Source of the DNA: Desulfobacula sp.
GTDB taxonomy: Bacteria > Desulfobacterota > Desulfobacteria > Desulfobacterales > Desulfobacteraceae
NCBI RefSeq assembly: GCF_030145145.1
Contig: NZ_JAQYWD010000050.1
Span: forward strand, 1 to 35,622
Reading direction: 5' to 3'
Length of the DNA stretch: 35,622 bases
Below the pieces are notes generated by a model. That model had not been told where the DNA came from, searched no databases, and saw nothing but the letters and a program-made list of their open reading frames with translations. This document shows, piece by piece, positions 31,539-35,622 of this stretch. Every line of letters starts with the position of its first letter. Position 1 is the stretch's first letter. A program made the position numbers and the translations under genes.

Positions 31539-32522
31539 ATGGAAATCGTTCTTTTGTCCATAGAAGCAACGTTTTCTTTGATATTTCGCATGGGATCGGT
31601 CATGTTTTTCAGTCTCTTCGGCATTGAGCTGTTCATGCAGATGGGGTTGATGAAATACCTTGCTCCCATGGGCAGACCCATTGCAAAGCTGGCCAACCTT
31701 CCGTCAGAGAGTGCGGTGAGTTTTCTGGCTGCCATTGGATCCATGATTGCCGCGCATACCATGGCAGCAGGATTTTATGCCGATCAGAAACTGTCAGGCA
31801 AAGAGTTGGTGCTCACCGGCGTGCTGAATACCGTCCCCTTTCACTTCAAGGAAATCCTCACATTCCAGCTTCCCATTGTTCTGCCGCTTCTGGGCGCTGA
31901 GCTCTGCCTGATATATATCGCTGCGTTCTGGCTCACTGGACTGATCAAACTTTTTTTTGTTCTCGTCTGGGGCCATTTTTTCCTTCCCAGAACACTGCGA
32001 TCCGATGATGCTTTTGACACACTGGCATGTGATCCTGATGGTCCAAACTGTGCCCCGCGGTCCCTCTTGCAGCTGTTGAAGACGACCTGGAATGTCAGAA
32101 AAAAAATGTATATCCGGATGATAACGCTTCTGGCAACCATAACCCTGGCAATTCAAATCCTGATGAATTCAGGATTGCTCAAATGGTTTGAAACGGCTAT
32201 TGTCCCGTTGACATCTGCTTTCAATCTTCCGGCAGCTGTCGTGGGACCTGTCAGTGCCTATATTTTCAGCCCCACCGTGGGGATCACCTATATGTCGAAT
32301 CTGCTGAACCAGAATACCGTAACCGCCTACCAGGCCATTGTGGCGCTGATGGCCGGCAGCCTTCTCATGATACCAATCACCCGGCTGCGACGTACCCTGC
32401 CGAGATACACTGCCATTTTTGGTTTAAAACATGGATTGATTATCGGCGGATTGACAACAGGCTTAAGCCTGTTATCACGGATACTGATTCTGGCCTGGGT
32501 GCTTCTTTTTTATACGGGTTAA
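31539..32522 (+). CDS. Nucleoside-recognition (gate) domain membrane protein
   Basis: The protein has 327 aa and about nine membrane helices. The paired gate motifs are seen as 'MGSVMFFSLFGIELFMQMGL' with 'SFLAAIGSMIAAHTMAAGF' in the first half and 'ATITLAIQILMNSGLLKWF' with 'VGPVSAYIFSPTVGITYMSN' in the second. These belong to the nucleoside-recognition/YjiG-type membrane proteins found in spore and transporter proteins. What it moves is not known. It lacks a clear ribosome binding site and is likely coupled to the gene 17 bases upstream. It is intact. Confidence 0.85.
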   Translation: MEIVLLSIEATFSLIFRMGSVMFFSLFGIELFMQMGLMKYLAPMGRPIAKLANLPSESAVSFLAAIGSMIAAHTMAAGFYADQKLSGKELVLTGVLNTVPFHFKEILTFQLPIVLPLLGAELCLIYIAAFWLTGLIKLFFVLVWGHFFLPRTLRSDDAFDTLACDPDGPNCAPRSLLQLLKTTWNVRKKMYIRMITLLATITLAIQILMNSGLLKWFETAIVPLTSAFNLPAAVVGPVSAYIFSPTVGITYMSNLLNQNTVTAYQAIVALMAGSLLMIPITRLRRTLPRYTAIFGLKHGLIIGGLTTGLSLLSRILILAWVLLFYTG

Positions 32523-32574
32523 AACTAATTTCTCAACTTCAGCTTCTTGTGGTCTCTGCTTTTCTGGGGCAGGA

Positions 32575-33174
32575 TCATGCATCCGGTGCCATAAATTTCG
32601 GGTTGCGCGGTTCCACCAGGTGCTTGAGGTCAAGCCAGAATCTGTTCCTTTCCTCTGATCCGGCTGGTTGTTGAATCGGCAATTCCATAAAGGGAACATC
32701 CAAATTCAAGGCATGAAATTTTTCAGACAGTATTTCTGCCATGATACCCATAAGTACCGGGTCTTCCGGATCCGGGTTGTCCACCGGCATGGGTGATTCT
32801 GTATTATACCTGTTCACCTTGTGTTTACCCCAGTTAATGCCACAGGTAGGGCTGTTGCGCAGTCCGAGGTAGGCCACCAGGCGATAGCCGTTTTTCAAGA
32901 ATTCTTCAACCATGAGAAACGGTATTTGCAGCAGCTCTTTGCAGTGATTACGAAAAAATATATTATCGTATTGCTGCCTGCCCTGGGGATTTCGCTGTAA
33001 TCCCATAGCGGTTGTCTCAGGGCAGGGATATTGGATAATGCCTACCCGTAATTTCATTAAATATTCCATTAATTCGTGTGACAACGGGAAATTTTGGCCA
33101 AGAACATGCACGCGGCAGTATGGATTAATTAAACATTGCGCAACTAAAATAATTTTTTTGTCTTTTTTACTCAT
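32575..33174 (-). CDS. TudS-related (DUF523/CD3072-type) putative desulfidase
   Basis: About 199 aa from 'MSKKDKK' (33174, with AAGGAAG before it; an in-frame ATG 7 codons earlier lies inside that sequence). Three cysteines are placed as in TudS: 'VAQCLINPYC', 'IQYPCPET' and 'NSPTCGINWG'. In TudS they hold a [4Fe-4S] cluster whose free iron removes sulfur from thiouracil or thio-nucleosides. The C-terminal half ('PVLMGIMAEILSEKFHALNL', then 'PFMELPIQQ') fits the CD3072 subgroup. The actual substrate is unknown; sulfur-rich anaerobic life makes such a role plausible. It is intact and faces the gate gene tail to tail. Confidence 0.85.
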   Translation of the reverse strand: MSKKDKKIILVAQCLINPYCRVHVLGQNFPLSHELMEYLMKLRVGIIQYPCPETTAMGLQRNPQGRQQYDNIFFRNHCKELLQIPFLMVEEFLKNGYRLVAYLGLRNSPTCGINWGKHKVNRYNTESPMPVDNPDPEDPVLMGIMAEILSEKFHALNLDVPFMELPIQQPAGSEERNRFWLDLKHLVEPRNPKFMAPDA

Positions 33175-33398
33175 ACTTGACTTCCTTTTCCACATTCGTT
33201 CAATGGAATATATTGGGTTAAATTATAATGTCAAGGTGGCCCATGTAACCGTGGATACAATTTTTTGCCGGCAACCCGCTGGTGTTATCTACAAAATTTC
33301 AAGGATGATCATTTCATTATAACCAGAAGACATCAATTATGATATAAGTTTTTTAAAATTAATATTCCCCTGTTAAATCCTTATCCGGAGACAGAAAA

Positions 33399-33890
33399 AT
33401 GGAAAAAATAATACAATCAGCCAGTTCTCATGATGCCGAAATCATAGCTTTTCTTGTCAGTCAAGGAAATAAGGACGTGGCTGAAAAATTTGAGTTAACA
33501 TTGGAAAATAACCCCAAGCATCCCTCTTTCTATACGAAAGAGTGGGTATTATCAGATATGGATAGAGGCGAAGAGTACTTTCTTTATCAAATAAAAGGTG
33601 TCAATTATGGATGCGTTGCTTTTGAACAGCCCAGTTCGGAGATTTCATATCTGAATCGACTTTCAGTCCTTCCCGAATACCGCCATAAAGGCGTTGGAGA
33701 GCAGTTGGTGAAACATGTTCTTGAGTACTCCAGAACAAAAAATGTTCACATGGTGAGTATCGGTATCATTGCAGAACATACCCGCCTGAAAAAATGGTAT
33801 TTGAAGCTGGGGTTCATCGAAAAAGAGACTAAATATTTTGATCATCTACCTTTCGATGTTACGTATATGAGCTATGAACTGCAAAATTGA
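33399..33890 (+). CDS. GNAT-family N-acetyltransferase
   Basis: The protein has 163 aa, a single GNAT domain. Motif A 'LSVLPEYRHKGVGEQLVKHV' (near 88-107) has the acetyl-CoA loop R/Q-x-x-G-x-G/A as 'RHKGVG'. A following strand 'VHMVSIGIIAEHTRLKKWYL' and 'KLGFIEKETKYF' complete motifs A and B. GGAG lies before ATG 33399. The acceptor is unknown (an amino acid, small amine or protein). It is isolated and intact, and converges with the LivK gene over a weak hairpin at 33893-33914. Confidence 0.88.
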   Translation: MEKIIQSASSHDAEIIAFLVSQGNKDVAEKFELTLENNPKHPSFYTKEWVLSDMDRGEEYFLYQIKGVNYGCVAFEQPSSEISYLNRLSVLPEYRHKGVGEQLVKHVLEYSRTKNVHMVSIGIIAEHTRLKKWYLKLGFIEKETKYFDHLPFDVTYMSYELQN

Positions 33891-33892
33891 TA

Positions 33893-33914
33893 GCGTCGCT
33901 AATTCAGCCGACGC
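33893..33914. terminator. Possible bidirectional terminator
   Basis: GCGTCG, 10-base loop, CGACGC, followed by AAAAAGCC on the plus strand. On the minus strand the stem follows a CTTTTT run. It is located between convergent stops. The stem is short and the T run sits on the wrong side for one direction, so it is weak. Confidence 0.35.
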
Positions 33915-33923
33915 AAAAAGCCG

Positions 33924-35060
33924 TTATTTTAACTCAACAAAAGCACCGTTCTTCACCTGAAAAACAGAAAACCCAAGACCGACGGCATCCCCGTGTTCAT
34001 CAAAACTGATATTGCCGATAGGGGTTTGAACGGTTTCTGACTTAAGGGCTTTGGACACTTCATCATACCCCATTGAACCCGCCTCTTTAAACGCATTGGC
34101 AAGGACCTGGACAGCGGCATACGCATTGAGAAAGAAAGGGCCGGGTTCCTCGGCATATTCGTTTCTATAGGCCTGCATGACATCACGGGACATTCTTATT
34201 TCAGACGTATCCCTGGGTGCTGTTGCATAGACACCTTCAGCAGATCGTCCGGATGATATGATAAAGGACTCATCTTTTATTCCATCGCCGGAAATAAAAA
34301 CCGTTCTCATTTTTTTCACACGAATCTGTTTTACAATTTTTGATGCACCAGGATGATACCCCCCATATATGACGGCATCTGCTTTAAATTTTTTAATTTT
34401 CTGAACAAACTGGGTAAAATTGATAGACCCTGAGCTTACACCTTCAAATAAGACAATTTTATGGGGATCTGTTTTCTCCAATATATCTTTGACATACCCT
34501 GCGAGACCCTTTCCATAGACGCTTTTGTCGTGGATAATCGCGATCCTTCTTAATTTCAGCCGGTTTATTGCTAATTCAACTTGGACAAGTGCCTGGGTAT
34601 TATCAGAGGCAATGGTCCTGTAAAAATTGGGATAATTGCCACCCTTGGTCAATCTTGGATTTGTTGCCGACGGTGAAATCACAATAATCTTACTGTTTTT
34701 ATAGGTATCCAGTGCGGCAAATGTCGCACCACTGCAGATATGTCCGATAACGGCATGGACATCCTTTTCAACAAGTTTTGATGCGACTGTTATTGCATTC
34801 TTCGGGAGGCATAGGTCATCTCCGGTAACGATTTCAATTTGCCGACCGAGGATACCGCCGCCGTCATTTATATCCTCGACAGCAATTTGCACACCCCTTA
34901 ATGCTGAAATTCCATACGAGGCAAGTTCGCCGGTCTTAACCGTTGCAACCCCTAACCTGAAGGTTTCGGTGGCCGCACTTGACTGAACCAGAAAAAAAAA
35001 CATGACAATTGCAGAAACAATAAGGCCTAACGTTTTTTTGATATAATAATTCATAATCAT
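33924..35060 (-). CDS. livK: Branched-chain amino acid-type ABC transporter substrate-binding protein
   Basis: The protein has 378 aa. The signal peptide is 'MNYYIKKTLGLIVSAIVMFF' followed by 'LVQSSAA' (cleavage near residue 30), so it is periplasmic. The peripla_BP_6 fold shows in order 'LGVATVKTGELASYG', 'VQIAVEDINDGGGILGRQIE', 'VIGHICSGAT', 'IVISPSATNP' and 'NFYRTIASDN'. The family binds Leu/Ile/Val, other amino acids, amides or aromatics. No permease or ATPase genes are adjacent, so it is an orphan binding protein or works with components elsewhere. The start may be ATG 35054 (third codon) instead of 35060. It is intact. Confidence 0.92.
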   Translation of the reverse strand: MIMNYYIKKTLGLIVSAIVMFFFLVQSSAATETFRLGVATVKTGELASYGISALRGVQIAVEDINDGGGILGRQIEIVTGDDLCLPKNAITVASKLVEKDVHAVIGHICSGATFAALDTYKNSKIIVISPSATNPRLTKGGNYPNFYRTIASDNTQALVQVELAINRLKLRRIAIIHDKSVYGKGLAGYVKDILEKTDPHKIVLFEGVSSGSINFTQFVQKIKKFKADAVIYGGYHPGASKIVKQIRVKKMRTVFISGDGIKDESFIISSGRSAEGVYATAPRDTSEIRMSRDVMQAYRNEYAEEPGPFFLNAYAAVQVLANAFKEAGSMGYDEVSKALKSETVQTPIGNISFDEHGDAVGLGFSVFQVKNGAFVELK

Positions 35061-35299
35061 ATTTCCTTTCTAAAATAAATTCATACTAAATTTATTTTGC
35101 TTATAAAAACCGATAGATTTACAGATTTCTGTGCTGGCTTTGATGTTCTAAATTCGATTCAAGAGGATACAAATTAGTATATCGGACTTCATTAAAAGAT
35201 TCAATTAAAAACTCATGGATTTCATTTCGCGTTGCACCATAGAAAGAAATAAGATAAGATCAGGTTCATTTTCCGATCACTAAAAACTAGGATAAATAT

Positions 35300-35572
35300 A
35301 TGAAAAAAACGTTTGTACTATCACACCCCAAAATCAAAGCTGCCAGATTAATTGAGGCAATAAAACATGATGTTAAAAAATACATAAAAAGAGAACGAAA
35401 AAAGAAGCTGCCTGAAGATGCCGACTATTGGGATTTTGATTGTAAATATGGTCATACAGAGCAAACAGCGAAATCCATTTATATATCAGAGATAAACAAA
35501 TGTATAGATGAAGCTGAAAAACTGCCAGGGCCAACGCAAGTAAATATTATAAGGTCCCTATGGTCTTGGTAA
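35300..35572 (+). CDS. DUF6172-like small protein, altered C-terminus
   Basis: 90 aa. 'KTFVLSHPKIKAARLIEAIK' followed by 'HDVKKYIKRERKKKLPEDAD', 'WDFDCKYG' and 'ISEINKCIDEAEK' is the pattern of DUF6172 proteins, which are about 95-105 aa. The last ~17 residues ('LPGPTQVNIIRSLWSW') do not look like the usual family ending. The sequence has probably been rearranged from about 35525 on, or ends in a mobile element that continues past the window. AGGA precedes ATG 35300. The function is unknown. Confidence 0.65.
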   Translation: MKKTFVLSHPKIKAARLIEAIKHDVKKYIKRERKKKLPEDADYWDFDCKYGHTEQTAKSIYISEINKCIDEAEKLPGPTQVNIIRSLWSW

Positions 35573-35622
35573 CTGGCAATGGTCAGCCGAACATGACTTC
35601 CTCCAGATATTTCGGGTCTAAA

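Overview
The window looks like an accessory stretch of a chromosome from a free-living, probably marine or sediment Desulfobacterota bacterium (Desulfobacterales-like). This is inferred from the gene set: a TudS-type desulfidase, a DUF6172 protein, a SlyD/FKBP-methyltransferase fusion, an ovothiol synthase, nucleoside-gate and LivK-type proteins, and the IS types. No rRNA or complete tRNA was seen, so the assignment is tentative.

Layout. 120-2725: a truncated secreted Ca-binding protein, a complete but internally deleted IS (1273-2509, recognisable inverted repeats) and a DUF4230 remnant. 3169-5760: an envelope operon (patatin-like lipoprotein, LecA-like lipoprotein) followed by a membrane gene cut by a second copy of the same IS. 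6276-10134: a metallophosphoesterase in what looks like an integron cassette, the ovothiol synthase OvoA, and a degraded third transposase. 10221-19406: toxin-antitoxin and defence-type genes (HipBA, MntA-HepT, remnants of Fic and of two DUF4143 ATPases), interspersed with attC-like hairpins, short tandem repeats and a group II intron 3' end. 19467-24094: a KefB-type antiporter, a cold-shock/DUF1294 membrane protein, an SRPBCC fragment, and a second HipBA locus with an intact antitoxin and a wrecked toxin. 24287-29751: an MBL hydrolase, an SDR, an IS630 remnant, an ABC exporter whose permease has a stop codon, a frameshifted tandem universal stress protein and a truncated PsiE-like protein. 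29775-35572: mostly intact housekeeping-type genes (FKBP-methyltransferase, nucleoside-gate protein, TudS-like, GNAT, LivK) and a DUF6172 gene with an altered end.

The most interesting signal is a set of attC-like recombination sites. Two genes (6437-6898 and 17394-17909) have the cassette signature: an attC-like site ends 11-16 bases before the start codon, and the stop codon lies inside the 5' core box of the next site. Several hairpins carry a single unpaired base in one arm, as attC sites do. No integron integrase is present, so the region may be a cluster of attC sites lacking an integrase, or one end of a large sedentary integron that has been invaded and eroded by IS elements and a group II intron. 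The toxin-antitoxin pairs fit such an array, where they are known to stabilise cassettes.

About fifteen genes are broken. Some breaks are large deletions and nonsense changes, which are genuine decay. A few are single-base shifts in homopolymers and could be sequencing errors.
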